Origin: Hyaloperonospora brassicae
Lineage: Eukaryota; Oomycota; Peronosporomycetes; Peronosporales; Peronosporaceae
Assembly (NCBI GenBank): GCA_947650285.1
Contig: CANTFL010001459.1
Location: forward strand, 45,072 to 109,071
DNA length: 64,000 nt
Reading direction: 5' to 3'
This document shows positions 25,415 through 36,660 of the stretch, piece after piece. The first letter of the stretch is position 1. Each line of letters starts with the position of its first letter. Made by a program: the position numbers and the translations under genes. Below the pieces are notes generated by a model, which had not been told where the DNA came from, made no database searches, and was given only the letters and a program-made list of their open reading frames with translations.

Positions 25415-25850
25415 CATGTCTTTCTACGGTTCATCTGGTTCATCGAAGACGGCGAAACATGGCGGCTTTGGAAGTTGTTCGTGAATATTGTGGAAACTTC
25501 CCGAGTGGTCGATTGAAATGGATGCGAGTGATTACCTTCCGTCGACCACTGTTAATATATTTGAATATGACGGCATGAATCGAGGCGCTGAAGCAGCATT
25601 GGGTCATCAAGTTACTGATCTGATCATATTAGGAAACTCGAGGTAAGCGATCCAGCAAGCAATGGGATTGATCGCATGCAAACACAGCGCACTGCAAGTG
25701 ATACTAGCACACCATAAGCAGTTAATCTATAGGTTTAACTCCGTGCGATGCTTCCATGTTATCCGTTGTTACAATACAACTGCCGACGTCGTGGCCACCA
25801 AATCATTGGACACCAAGATGGAGAAGCTACTCTTATGGTAAGGAACGCTA
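25415..25850 (+). pseudogene. G1 second RNase H domain (degenerate)
   Basis: After the usual RNase H a second RNase H-like module appears: GSSKTAKHGGFGSCS, IEMDASDYLPSTTVNIFEYD, GMNRGAEAALGHQVTDLII, LGNSR, AIQQAMGLIACKHSALQV and IRCYNTTADVVATKSLD. Comparison with G2 (DGSAKT, IADDSRLAIQQSMGVI, YNAAADTVAT) identifies four catalytic positions D/E/D/D; G1 has lost the first (DGS is YGS or GSS) and the third (GNSR). Additional archaeal-type RNase H domains are known in oomycete and plant gypsy elements. Confidence 0.7.
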
Positions 25851-26096
25851 CGAAGAGCTACGGATTAAAATAGGGTACAAAAAAGGTATTGGGGATGGAA
25901 AACCGGTAGAGAACAGCGAAGCAAAGCCAGCGGTGTAGGTGATTACACGGAGTACAACTCGTCATGTGCGATTCGTTGACCAACCGAGCAATGGGAGACC
26001 GACAGAGAGGAGTGAAGAGTCGGGTGGAAATCAAGAAAATGAGAAGAATGTTCGACACAAAGCGACTCTATCGAATCCCGAGACTCGAGCATCATC

Positions 26097-26331
26097 AAAT
26101 GCGGACGAAATTGACCCAGCAATAGTTTTATATGAGCGTAGAGAACGGATATCGATCGCGCAAAAAGAAGAGACGAAGTGGGCAGATCTCAAGGTGTATC
26201 TGCGTCAATTTGTCAAATTCTCCTCGCAGATACATCTTTAGATCTGCCCACTTCGTCTCTTCTTTTTGCGCGATCGATACCGTTTTCTACGCTTATTAAA
26301 AACTATTGCTGGGTCAATGTCCTCCGCATTT
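26097..26331. repeat. Long imperfect inverted repeat (about 108-bp arms, 20-bp spacer)
   Basis: Left arm 26097-26204 and right arm 26225-26331 are reverse complements with only scattered mismatches; spacer 26205-26224. It sits between the second RNase H and the integrase of G1 and duplicates the sequence encoding EETKWADLKVYLR in reverse. G2 has no such foldback. Confidence 0.9.
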
Positions 26332-26436
26332 TGTGAAGCTAGCGATGCTGGGAAGATCGCTGATTTCGATCATGTTAAGTCAAGACAGGCTACTCTAGTA
26401 TGTAGGACGGCACCGAGAATCAAAAGGGACACGGGG

Positions 26437-27230
26437 AGACGACGTCAAATTGCGACTGTTAATTTCTACAACACTAGTCGACAAATTCTGTTAAATTGTC
26501 ATGACTCATTAGAAGGCGGTCATTAAGGTATTGTGCGGACATACCACAAAGTCAAGACTGGTTATTACTGGATTGGGTTGTACGCAGATGTCGTCGGACA
26601 CGTACATGCATGTGAGGAGTGCATTAAAATCAAAAGCAAGTCAGCGATAAAGGGGTATTCGCCGGGGAATATGGTCTCCGAGCGACAATTTTAAGTGGTG
26701 TCAATAGATTTGGTCATACCACTCATGAGGACTCGACGAGGAAATACGGCGCTGTAACTGTTCCAAGACCGTTTTACGGGATTTGTGATAGCTAAAGCTA
26801 TGAACGATACGTCGGTGTTGGAGGTAGCGAAAGCGTTTGGATAGAATATTTTCCGTCATTTCGATGCTTTTAGTCTCAATCGTCAAGACAAAGAGTCCAA
26901 GTTTATGAGCGAAGTCGTTCAGACGTTTGCTGAAATGATGCAAGCTTATTCAAGAGTCACTCTTAGCTGCCGTCCGCAAACAAATGGGCAACAAGAACGA
27001 AGTGTGAAGACAATGATACAGAAGTTGCGACTGTATGTGAAAGATCCACTACAAGCTGGTTAGGATGACATTGCAGAAAAATTGGTTCATGCCAGAAACA
27101 ACGCAAGAGATTTGACGAGAGATGAGACGTCTTTCTATTTAGTACACAGCTAGGATGCCCACTCACCACTAAAAGCAATGAGAGAGTCAATACGACTCGC
27201 CAAACCAAGAAATAATAGGGTGATGAACTC
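26437..27230 (+). pseudogene. G1 integrase zinc-binding and catalytic domains (degenerate)
   Basis: H2C2 zinc-binding region: NCHDSLEGGH then, over a stop, GIVRTYHKVKTGYYWIGLYAD and CEECIK. Core: VVSIDLVIPL with the first Asp, DRFTGFVIAKAMNDTS, DKESKFMSEVVQTFAEMMQ with the second Asp, and SCRPQTNGQQERSVKTMIQK with the Glu. Then VHARNNARDLTRDETSFYLV. The D,D-35-E layout is intact but at least four stops interrupt the frame. Confidence 0.8.
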
Positions 27231-28022
27231 GACTAACTCAGTCTTGTGGCGTCGCGAAGCTAACAAACAGCAAGAATTAGCAATACGACGAGCAAAAGAA
27301 CACCAAGTATAAGAGAAAGCAAGAAGAGCGCGTGAACATAACGAGCTTTAAATTTAATCTGAGCGGCGAACAGAGCCAACGAACACTGGACAGGATACTG
27401 AGCAAGATGACGCGGCTCCAGGAGATCAAGCTGCTCGAACCGTTGACAACAGAGTGCAAAGCACGAATACCAGTAGAAAGTCGAATGCCGCGATAAATGA
27501 AGCAGACCAAGTGTGGCTATTCATGGAAAAGGTGAAGCCTGGACTGAAAAAGAAGCTAGCCCATAGGTGGCATGGTCCTTTTCGAGTCAAGAAACAGGTT
27601 GAAGAGTTCAAGTTTGAATTGTAGTTGCCAGATAGAAGCGACATTGGTTCTAACCGGTTGTCCATAATTCGCGATTGAAAACAGTGACAGAACAAGGGTC
27701 ACGTTTAACGACGAAGTTGGTGGAAGGACTAGGATATACAGATCGACTTGTCTTTGACGAAGAACTACTGCCGGAAGATAGATGAATGCCCGATAAGTCC
27801 AGTGGCCGATACTAGGTAGAAGCCATACTCGACGATGACACGCCAAGGTCAACAACTGCTGACAGAAGCCAGCGAAAGGTTTTGGTAAATTGGGCGGGAT
27901 ACGATGAACCCACGTGGGAACCATTGACCAACTTGTCATGTGGAGGTTTATTGTACGACTACTTGAGGCGGAAGAAGAGAGAGAATCATCTGCAGATGGT
28001 GCAAGTCGCAGACGAACGGTAG
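27231..28022 (+). pseudogene. G1 integrase C-terminus and chromodomain (degenerate)
   Basis: After low-complexity linker, DQVWLFMEKVKPGLKKKLAH and RWHGPFRVKKQVEEF form the GPY-type integrase C-terminus. At about 27880-27935 KVLVNWAGYDEPTWEPLTNL is a chromodomain core, ending VADER-stop at 28022. Chromodomains steer chromovirus integration to modified chromatin. G2 has the same module at about 50900-51200 on the minus strand. Confidence 0.75.
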
Positions 28023-28153
28023 AATTACCACCACCACGCGTACTCACTTTCTGTGAAGACTAGCAGGCAGAAAAAGAAGTAAAGTTTCTGCTTTTAAGAT
28101 GTATTGATGCATGGAGACCGAGATAAATGGATTAACGAGATGAAGGAATGAAG

Positions 28154-31100
28154 TCATAACAGAGGCGAATAAATGTCAGCGATGGACGAGCTGGAATCAC
28201 CATGCGACAGCGTAGGGACACAGTCAGAAGCGTCGACGGAAAGCTTCATATCATCGAGGTTTTCGGGCGCTGACGCAGAGGGATCGACTACCGGAGGAGA
28301 AACTTCGTCTGCGTCGACATCCTAGTCGACGAGCGGAACCACTTTACTCTCTAACGTGCCGACCGGAGCGAAAACAGGGAAGCCCGGATCGCTCGGACGG
28401 AAGCACGTGTTATAGGGATGCTCGATGGACTAGTCAGCCACGAAACACGCCAGCGTTCAAATTGGTCAAGCATTCCAACTTCGATGATCCATTCAACACA
28501 CACGAGTACCCACGCATAACTTATGATTGGGTACACAGGAAGCGACGGCTCAAAGAGAAGTTCGGGGTCGGGGAAAGGTGTGGGTCCACGAGATGACTTC
28601 GCAGACGCCGCATCTTTCAAGACAATACTCAAAGTTCTCGCGACCTTCCGCAGAAGATCCCCACGACGTTTGCGAGCGGCAGCATAATTAACCCAAGCTG
28701 CATTAATTTGGGACAAATCTTCAGGCGAGCGCGAAGAATTTTCATAGGGGTGCATGCCCATAAGAATTCTTGACTCCAAGATCCAATGCGTACGCTCCCA
28801 TAAAGCCAAGAGAAATTTCGAGCGAGTATCGACATGGGCAGACGGCGTTGGATCCGGACTATCTCCGCAAAACTTGACCCACGCTTCAGCCACCAAGTCC
28901 AGAGGAGAACTAGAATGAGAGTGATGGAGAGAACGGCGGAGCCGATCCTGAGCGTCGCCAAGCTTGGACACATTCATGGACATCGGCTTCGACGGAAATA
29001 ACGCCAGAGTACGCTGACACGGATGCGACGGATCATATACGTCTGCAAACGCTAGTAGACCTGCAGGTATAACGGGGGTCGGAGCGACGAACGACTCCGA
29101 ACCAACGCGCACCTTTCGGATATGGGACCGAGCCGACGTGACGCGCAACCAACAGAGAGCTGACCCGTGGTGAAAGAAGCGTATATCCCGACTCGCTCGC
29201 ATGATAGGAGTTGACCGAGATTTCTGAGCGACCACTTGACCCGCACGAGCACGAAGATGAGAGTATGGAACCGCTAATGGCTGAGACAAGCCAATAGCAG
29301 CAGTCGCCACCGGGGTGACGGAAAACTGTACCCAGTATCGCTTGGCGCCGACAAATGTGGGGACGACAACAAAGAAGAAGCCGCCACCTCAGCTGTCAGC
29401 GTCTTGCTGAGGTTGGTTCGGTACCGCTAGATCCGTTTCTTTTTCTTCGGTGAACGGGTGGTTTGTACATAAACAGTTCAGTCGAGTAATCGACAGCAGC
29501 GGAAACACTGGAAGGAGTCGACGGAGTGACGTGAACGTTGACCATTTTCTGCGATAAGCGGACGATAGTCACGCCCGTTAAGACAGCAGCGACGTCCAAT
29601 GAGAAGGCTGTGATATGAACTGAATCGGGTGACGGAAGGAAGATGCCTTTCCTTTTCTCGGAATACCTAGCAGATCACCGACTTGCGGGAACGACGGAAG
29701 ACGCGCCATCAGGGATAACGACGGCGGTTGGCAACGTCGATGACACCACGTCAGATACGACTTCAATTGATGGAGTGGTCGCGATGGCGACCGACGAAAT
29801 AGCAACTAGAGCGGTTTAGATTTGAACTAGCGGCACATGAGCTATCGCAGGTGGTGATACGGACACAACCGCAGAAGACCGTCGAGTTCTCATCCGAAAT
29901 AAAGCGGATTGGGCAGCAGGTGTACCGGTCACCTTGGATTTCTTCAGTCGTGCTGAAGCCCTTGGAGCATTGACCTTCTTCAGTGACGCGAATGAACGCT
30001 TGGTGACTCGACGACGGACTGCACCCACTTTTTGACGCGACTTAGACGGGTGAGATACCGGATGCGACGCGGGGTGACGCAGTGCGAGGAAGATTAGGAG
30101 CAACGTGGGAGTGCGCGGCGGAACCACTCGCTCATGGTAATCCCAGACGCTGAGACTGTGAGGTGGTCGACGAAACAGCCTCTACAGCGAGTTACATCAG
30201 CTCAGGCAAGGAAATGGGCGTCATCGTTGAATCGACATGGAAATCCAGCTCGGTGAGAGACGAAGTACCAAGTCCATGAACTGATGATCCAACAGCTTGA
30301 AGGGACGGTAGATGAGACAATGATGCAGTGACACCCGCCGAGACCGACCTAGCGGTCGATGACCACGCCGACCAGGAAGGCGAATGTGGATACGGGGGTG
30401 CGCCAGGATCTGCAGCAGAATTACACGAATCCGATCGTCTCCTCAGATAAGTTAGAGATGTTACCGCCGACGGGGACGGCCCGCCGACGGACACAGCAGT
30501 CGACGACGCTGAAGTCGAAAACACGGGACCCGCGGAACTAGGTGTAACTGATAGCGTCCGCCGTCCAGACCGAGACTCCGAGCTTTGAAACGACGCCAAA
30601 GAAGCGAAAATTCGAGGCGAACACGTTAGGACCGCTTAATCCATCGCTGGTGTGATGGGAGCAGCAGACGAAGGCTTGAGCCGCAAAACCATGTTCTAAA
30701 ATGTCGTCGGATTATCGAACGAAATGACTTCCGGGAAGCGAGTCGCGAGAAGTCTACATTACCGCGAGTTAATATCCATAGCTTGAGGATTTAATCCCAA
30801 AACGTCCACGACAACCGCTGCAGCCACCGCAAGGCTCGGATCCAGCGGACATTGGATGTTATCAAGACGCAGCAGATCGCGTTGTTGTCGGATGACCTGT
30901 TGTTGACTGCTCACGGTGCGTCGCACCACCCGGAGAACATGATTTCCCCGTTGAAAAAGGCCATAGTTGCATCCTGGAGCTGACGGAAGTAACCAGCGGC
31001 AAAACTCTGGACAGCCGTGTGTCGAGCTTCGGAATTTGCGAGGTCACGCGTACGCTGGTTGATCAAAATATCACGTTCCGCTATACCAGCGAACATCTCG

Positions 31101-31980
31101 GCATATATACGGTCAGCCGAAGCAAGAAGATTGTCCCGATTTGTAGATGTCAGGCGCGCAGATGACTCGAGAGAGTATATCGACTTGTGCAACGAGTCAT
31201 TCAACTTGGTCGTCTTGAGAGCAGCAAACTTCCAAGTTTGTGACTCTTACTTGGTCGTTGGCAAATGATGCTTCAATTCCACCGAGTTCGATACAGCAGC
31301 TTGCATTCGTCGACGAAGCGAAGCATTCTCTTGGTGAGACTGAGAAAGAGCCACGCACAGAGCTGTGATATCTGCAGAGTGGTTGACGACAGGAGTGACG
31401 TCTGTGTCCATCAACTAATTCAAGTCATTTAGCGTGCGAACACGAAAGATATATTGCCTCAACGACGTGTCGAGAAGTGGGCAAGGAGATTCCATCAGCG
31501 TCACGATCATTCTGATCAGCACAACTTCGCGCGGCTGCATCCGATCGTCGATGCTCTAGAGGAGACGTCAAAGATCTAGCGTATCCAGCGATGATCCAGA
31601 TTCATCTCCAATTAAAGGTGCAGCCTGGGCGGAGTCGGCAGAGAGGACGCCTGGAACAGAAAGGTCACAAGAAGCCGATCTCGCCGAAGTGTCGGGTCCA
31701 TCGTCCAAACTCGACGATTCACCCACGGCCAAAGTCGGCGGGGAAGATATTCTTTGGTCGGGAATCGCTCCATCAACAACTGACTGAGCGGACGAGGTAA
31801 GCGTAGGTGACGGTGGAGGACCAGGTCCAAGTCGCTCTAGAGGGTCGTCGACGGTGAGTCGTCGACAGACTAAAACATGCAACAGAGAACATACCACTGA
31901 CCAGAGCACAAGTTAACAGCCGCCACGAAAAGGAATGAGAGAAGCGGCTTGGCGAATCATACCATGGCACAGGGGGAACG
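28154..31980 (-). pseudogene. G1 antisense ORF (aORF), conserved third gene of the element, with frameshifts
   Basis: Converges on pol: its C-terminal stop is at 28154, pol ends at 28022. From N to C it has a Ser/Pro-rich part (31568-31909), REVVLIRMIVTLMESPCPLL near 31500, a predicted coiled coil (LCVALSQSHQENASLRRRMQ and, at 30911-31204, ERDILINQRTRDLANSEARH), FRQLQDATMAFFNGE, a Ser/Thr/Pro-rich part (30192-30599), a basic segment with KKSK (29816-30127), and a 319-residue open C-terminal frame (28351-29310) with ALWERTHWILESRILMGMHP and RVSWLTS. G2 matches all along, with many synonymous differences, so it is a real coding sequence by comparison. Several shifts of frame occur; introns are possible. 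Function unknown: no env-like membrane segments or enzyme motif seen. Confidence 0.65.
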
Positions 31981-32062
31981 GTTCGGAATAACTAAGAGAA
32001 GCGGCGACGAATAGAATGATCGAGAAAATCTACCGTTTGGTTCGTATCGCTACTAAGGCAGT

Positions 32063-32962
32063 TGTGGTGTAGAGAATTTCAGTCCCGAAATATTAGTTTT
32101 GGCGACTTATAGGTCGACGACTTAAGTGTCGAAGACTTGAGCGACAGAGGCAAAGGTCGGCAAATCGAGTATCGGTGACTTAAGTGTCGGCGACTTGGGT
32201 GTCGGCGACTCAAGGGTAGAGCAGAATGCGAGAAGATCGAACGACATATTCGTCACTTTATTTGTATAAGAACTAGGGAAGGACAGAGAGCCATATCTGC
32301 TGGCTCTGCAAGAAAGAAAAAGAGATAAACCGATACAGTGCAGAATTTTCTAAGTCCAAGACACGCGTACACTTGAGGTAAGTCCCTGCGTGGGCTAGAT
32401 TATGCCTGCCGTCGAACCTCGAGATTCATAGCTTGTAGAGGTATCGACTGGTAGCGCCAAGATTTAAGGAAGGCCCGGGTTGGGCAGCGCTCGCTACTAG
32501 CGAAAGAAGGAGTCTCGTCGTCGACGAGCCGGTAAACCTCAGTAACAGGGACCGTTGTGAGTCTCGTCAACGACGAGCTGGAGATCCCTAAGAAAAGGCA
32601 CCGTTCTCTAAAGACTTGTCTGAGTGACGATCCGTTGGGCCTCAGCCGAGGGCACCGTAATTCTTCTAGTCGGGCGTACACTGCGCCCGGTGACCTGTAA
32701 AAGCGCGTGAGCGTCGGCTTTCATCCTTTGGTGTGAAGTCACAGGGAGTCAAAGGGTTGGAATCTGCTGAGCTCAGGCAGACTTCCGGAGGAATTGGTTG
32801 TAAGAAATCAGTTAGGCGAGAGCCGCAACTAAACCCCGAAGGGGCGAACCGCGCGGGAGACTTCCCCTCACGTACCAGCCCGTGCGCCGACTAAGCTCGG
32901 CGATTATTTTGTTTGTGCGTTGAGGCTGTTGTATGACATATTTGACTAACTACTATACCACA
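32063..32962 (+). repeat. 3' LTR of gypsy element G1 (900 bp)
   Basis: TGTGGTGTAGAG...CTATACCACA, same orientation as 18514-19355. Eight 15-bp repeats occupy 32103-32220. From about 32400 on there is only one difference from the 5' LTR, and identity continues 11 bp past the LTR end (ATTAGTGACGC). Confidence 0.9.
32103..32220 (+). repeat. 15-bp U3 tandem repeat, about eight copies
   Basis: Units such as CGACTTAAGTGTCGA, TGACTTAAGTGTCGG and CGACTTGGGTGTCGG, one degenerate 13-bp step in the middle. Confidence 0.75.
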
Positions 32963-32973
32963 ATTAGTGACGC

Positions 32974-33449
32974 TAGCTCGGGTTGCTTGGAAACGGTCGT
33001 TGCACCATTTTGCCGTAGTGAAAACCGCGACACACGCTTAATCCAGTTGATATTGGCGGCATCTTGTCATCCTAGATCATGCCCTTGGAGAACATCTTGC
33101 ATAGGACCTTAGTTGGTGCGTCGCCCATACGCGCATGAAGATCTTCGTCTCTTGATTGCGATGTAGTATTTATGGATCGTTGCAGTGTACGAAGCCAGTA
33201 GAGTCCGTCTGCAAGATCTGCCATTGCCATTACTTGCTCGGAACCTTTGAGCAGAATCTTCATTTCGGCACCGTCGAACATCACTTGAAACTTGCCGCTT
33301 TTGATGATCTGCGGATTCGACAGCAGATTTTTGCTCATTGTTGGGACGTAAAGCGCGTTCTTGGTCTCGATCTCGCGCTATTCACCGTTTGGCAGGACCA
33401 ATTTTTCGACGATAGTCCCCACACCTTTAATCGCAGCCTTGTTCCCATC
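32974..33449 (-). pseudogene. Copia protease end and GAG-pre-integrase domain
   Basis: Minus strand reads NKAAIKGVGTIVEKLVLPNG directly after the LTR at 33450, then [39 protein letters not shown] and [20 protein letters not shown]: the end of the copia protease and the pre-integrase domain (LHxRMGH-type), followed by GFHYGKMVQRPFPSN, the integrase zinc-binding end. The catalytic protease Asp and all of gag are missing. Continues, after G1, at 18513 downward. One in-frame stop follows the NGE segment. Confidence 0.8.
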
Positions 33450-33726
33450 TGTTTTAAAAGGTGCGAGACTTGACAATCGAAACTAGCGAGGATGCTGGGA
33501 TTCCACTCGAAAGACAGGAGAATCCACTTAGTCAGGTGATGGAAGATTGGAAAGTGATTGATTATCGAAGCATATTTCCTACACCTTGATTTATATGTGT
33601 ACACATATAAATCAGTCGGCGCGTCTCATCACCCTTCTCGTCTAACCATTCCTGCGTAATCACCGACGTGAAAACTATCCCGAACAAAGTACACCATAGC
33701 GTTCGGGTTGTTACGGTAATGTGACA
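33450..33726 (-). repeat. Copia LTR (277 bp), diverged from the array LTR
   Basis: On the minus strand TGTCACATTACCGTAAC...TTTTAAAACA. It shares with the array LTR the segments around CCGACGTAAA-CACTATCCCG and AGTGATTGATT, but is clearly diverged. It is followed immediately by the protease remnant, so the 5' leader and gag have been deleted. Contains the palindrome at 33587-33614. Confidence 0.75.
33587..33614. repeat. Perfect 28-bp palindrome in the copia LTR
   Basis: The centre is TGTGTACACA flanked by TTTATA/TATAAA arms; all 14 pairs match. It coincides with the TATA-box region of the LTR. Confidence 0.9.
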
Positions 33727-35480
33727 AAGTCGCGAATCGAATTTTAGGACGTGGATCGGTGACCACACAGTTTAGACGTCACTTACTGGCGGAAAATCAC
33801 ACCTAGTGATCTAGCGATCCAATAGAAGACGAAAGGTGATCCCACGGAGATCAACGATCCGATCCAATTGTCGCCAGAATGATGGACATGGAACGATTTT
33901 GGACGAGAAGCAGGATGGGGTGATTGCAATGGACCGATCTGGGACGAGTCGCATATATATATATACATATATATGGTTGCCAAAGGTAAATATGGGACCA
34001 GGTGGTGCGAATTGACTCTGTGACGGAGGTGTAACATCCGGCAGATCGGTGAACCTCTTTACCGGTCCCGCAATGGGAGTACTGGTTTTGGCTAATTATA
34101 GCCTGATCTGGAAGTGTGAATACTCATGGGAGTCCAGGGAGTTATTATAAGACATAGGGAGGGTCTCGTGGACCAGAAAAACCCTGAAGGTTGATATTGG
34201 AGCACGTACAATGAACAGAAGAACATATACTGCTGAATTGTACCGTGTCGATCCTCAACGATCTCAAATTGGGCATCAGATCGGTCATGTTCTCTGTTAA
34301 TTATGGATATATCGCCAATGAGACTACTGGATCATGATAAATACACTCGATAGAGGTCCCTGAGTGATGTCTTTAAAGTTCAGACCAGACGGGGCAGTGG
34401 AAGCTGGTTCAATTGACGTCGCAAAACGAATTTGGACACATTTGACATTTTGGGTCACACATTGGGTGTTTTAGCGCTGAGAATATGTATTTGGTACTAT
34501 GTTTGATATTTGAGCTATTTTTGTGTTCTAGGTACGACACCTGGAATACTGGCGCTATCATTGAAGTACAAGTCACGAAATTTCAACACGTGTTCAAAGG
34601 GAAGATCCGGCTTAAGTTAATTCCGTTTGGGAGAACGACCAACGGTTGGGAATATGCGTAAAGATAGGTTGGCTATTAATTTGGTCGGTAAATAAACAGA
34701 CTTAAACTCTACTTCTTCTACTTACGACGCGCGTTCCCCCTTCTTTTCCGGACAAGATTTCTTTGGCTTCTCCGGCGGCTTTAGGCACGCGTATTTCGAG
34801 GACATTGAAGACCGATCTTGGATTGTTGGCTACGATCGAGATGGACGATTCCGGAAGTTCTGGTTCGGATCGATCAAGTACTCACACTCAACTCAACTGC
34901 TAGGGTAGCAACAACAACGGAAAAGGACTGGACATAATATCGCGAGACGACTTAAGTGGTCAGAAGATCAGGACAAGGGATTCAAGACAAGACCGAGCAA
35001 GATCGAAGCGATCTACAGGCCAGATCGGCACGTTTCATTTTGTCCAAATAGAACATCTATCTGGCCCAAGCTGTGCACCTTTGACAAGATAGTCCGACCC
35101 CAAGACCAGATCGGACTGATCCCAAGGCAAGATCGAGGCAAGACTACTATTTGTTGAGTGAAGATTTCCGCACAGCAAAGATTTCGATCCCGAGGACGAA
35201 TCGAGATCGGTGTGATCCAAGATCAAGGTCCCAACCTCTCCACATAGTGATCTTCGCTACTCAAGATCTAGATCGCAGAACCTCGTGGTGTAAAGATTTT
35301 TTGCAACGAAATCGAACTCTCATCCTTAAACTCTCAGCGATACCGACATCTCCCAAGGACATTACAAAGGGGTCAATCTAGCCCAACTGACGGGTACACA
35401 AGGTGAGCACAAGACCAGACAACAATACACGGATCGGAGTACCCCCTCCGTGAGTCGGCAAGTCTGAGCAAGTGGAAGAT
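33727..35480. other. GATC-rich non-coding DNA, possibly an eroded LTR
   Basis: No supportable gene. An AT dinucleotide tract lies at 33953-33974. A TGTAACATCC at 34031 resembles an LTR start, with a possible end near 34915, but no partner is present. The tetramer GATC is strikingly frequent: five in 33809-33870 and about sixteen in 34865-35275. Confidence 0.4.
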
Positions 35481-35489
35481 CAGCCCTCA

Positions 35490-36660
35490 CACAATCGATT
35501 TTGTGAGATCGACTTCACCACACAAGACACAAATAACTTTTTGCAAACCAGCCAAGTATCATCCAGATATTTCATCACATGAACTGGAAGAAATAATATC
35601 ATCGCAACAAGCTGGCGGTCGTACTCTGTTGTTGATTAATCTCGTATCAAGCAGTTCCACGTGAGCTGTAATTGATTTAACTCCTTTGCGGAGTCAAAAT
35701 GTCTTCATATCTTGGCAGTGATGATTTTGTTTATGTTCCATCTACAAAGCAGTGCCTTTGCAAAGGGAAAACAGTCCCCGAGAGCTTTAATTAATGCCAG
35801 CTCGCGATCAACATCGAATGTGTTTGGTGTTGCAATGTCAAATATCCTTACTACCCGCTTCAGGTTCTGCATCGCCCAGATGTAGTTGACTTCTTACTCG
35901 TTTTTCATAAAGCAATTGGCGATTGTGTAGCTGTTGTTGGTTGCAGCTACCCACAATATGCAGCAGAGGTAGTGTAAATCGATTAGTGTTGTAAGTGGCG
36001 TCAACCAAAAAAACCGACTTGCGCTGAAAAAGGCCGTGATGTCGCTGGCAGAGAGTGACACGATAGATAGGTGCGTGAGCGGCCACTTAGCATCGACTTT
36101 CGCGTAGTATGGCGCATTGCTGTAATTTCATCGCTTGTTGCTAGACTTTCGAGCAAGTGTGCAAGCAAACTCTTCCTCCTATCAATCTGCGGCGCTCATT
36201 TAGGCGAATGTTGTAAATATCGATCGCAATAATACCCACAGTATCAGATTGCCGAAGGGGGGGGTACAACGATGCAACCAGCGCTGATGCATGCACGCAG
36301 ATTCGTAATCACCGATTGTTCTTGTTCGTCCGCCAGAGCACGTAATCGTGGATGAACCTTGATATCTACAAAGGGATCATGGTTATGCTCTTCATGAGTG
36401 ACGTAGATCAACCACTGGTCTGGTTGTTCTTGACGTCGCTGAAGTGTGATCGTGGACGAGAAGGCGCAATCAGTGGCGCGGCTGGACCCCATGCGCTGAC
36501 GAAGAGGCCCTTTACCTGACTCCATACTAGAATAAGGTCGGCGGCCGTTGCATGAGCATTGCGGATCCACTGCTTTAACTCACCGTCCTTGCGGTTGCCC
36601 ACCTTTTTTGCCTTTTAATAGTTGTAACATAGCTTTATGGCAGTGTTAGATCGTCAAGCG
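35490..36660 (-). pseudogene. MULE transposase (degenerate)
   Basis: Mutator-like element transposase. An N-terminal FAR1-like DNA-binding part (36244-36570) has SSRATDCAFSSTITLQRR and EEHNHDPFVDIKVHPRLRA. The DDE part begins KSVFLVDATYNTNRFTLPLL with HIVGSCN (about 35960), then over a frameshift IWAMQNLKRVVRIFD, DRELALIKALGDCFPFAKAL and LLCRWNINK (about 35790), with a KYLDDTWLVCKKLFV tail near 35560. The catalytic D in VDATYN and the D in VDREL are visible. Frameshifts and stops make it inactive. Terminal inverted repeats were not identified. Confidence 0.8.
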
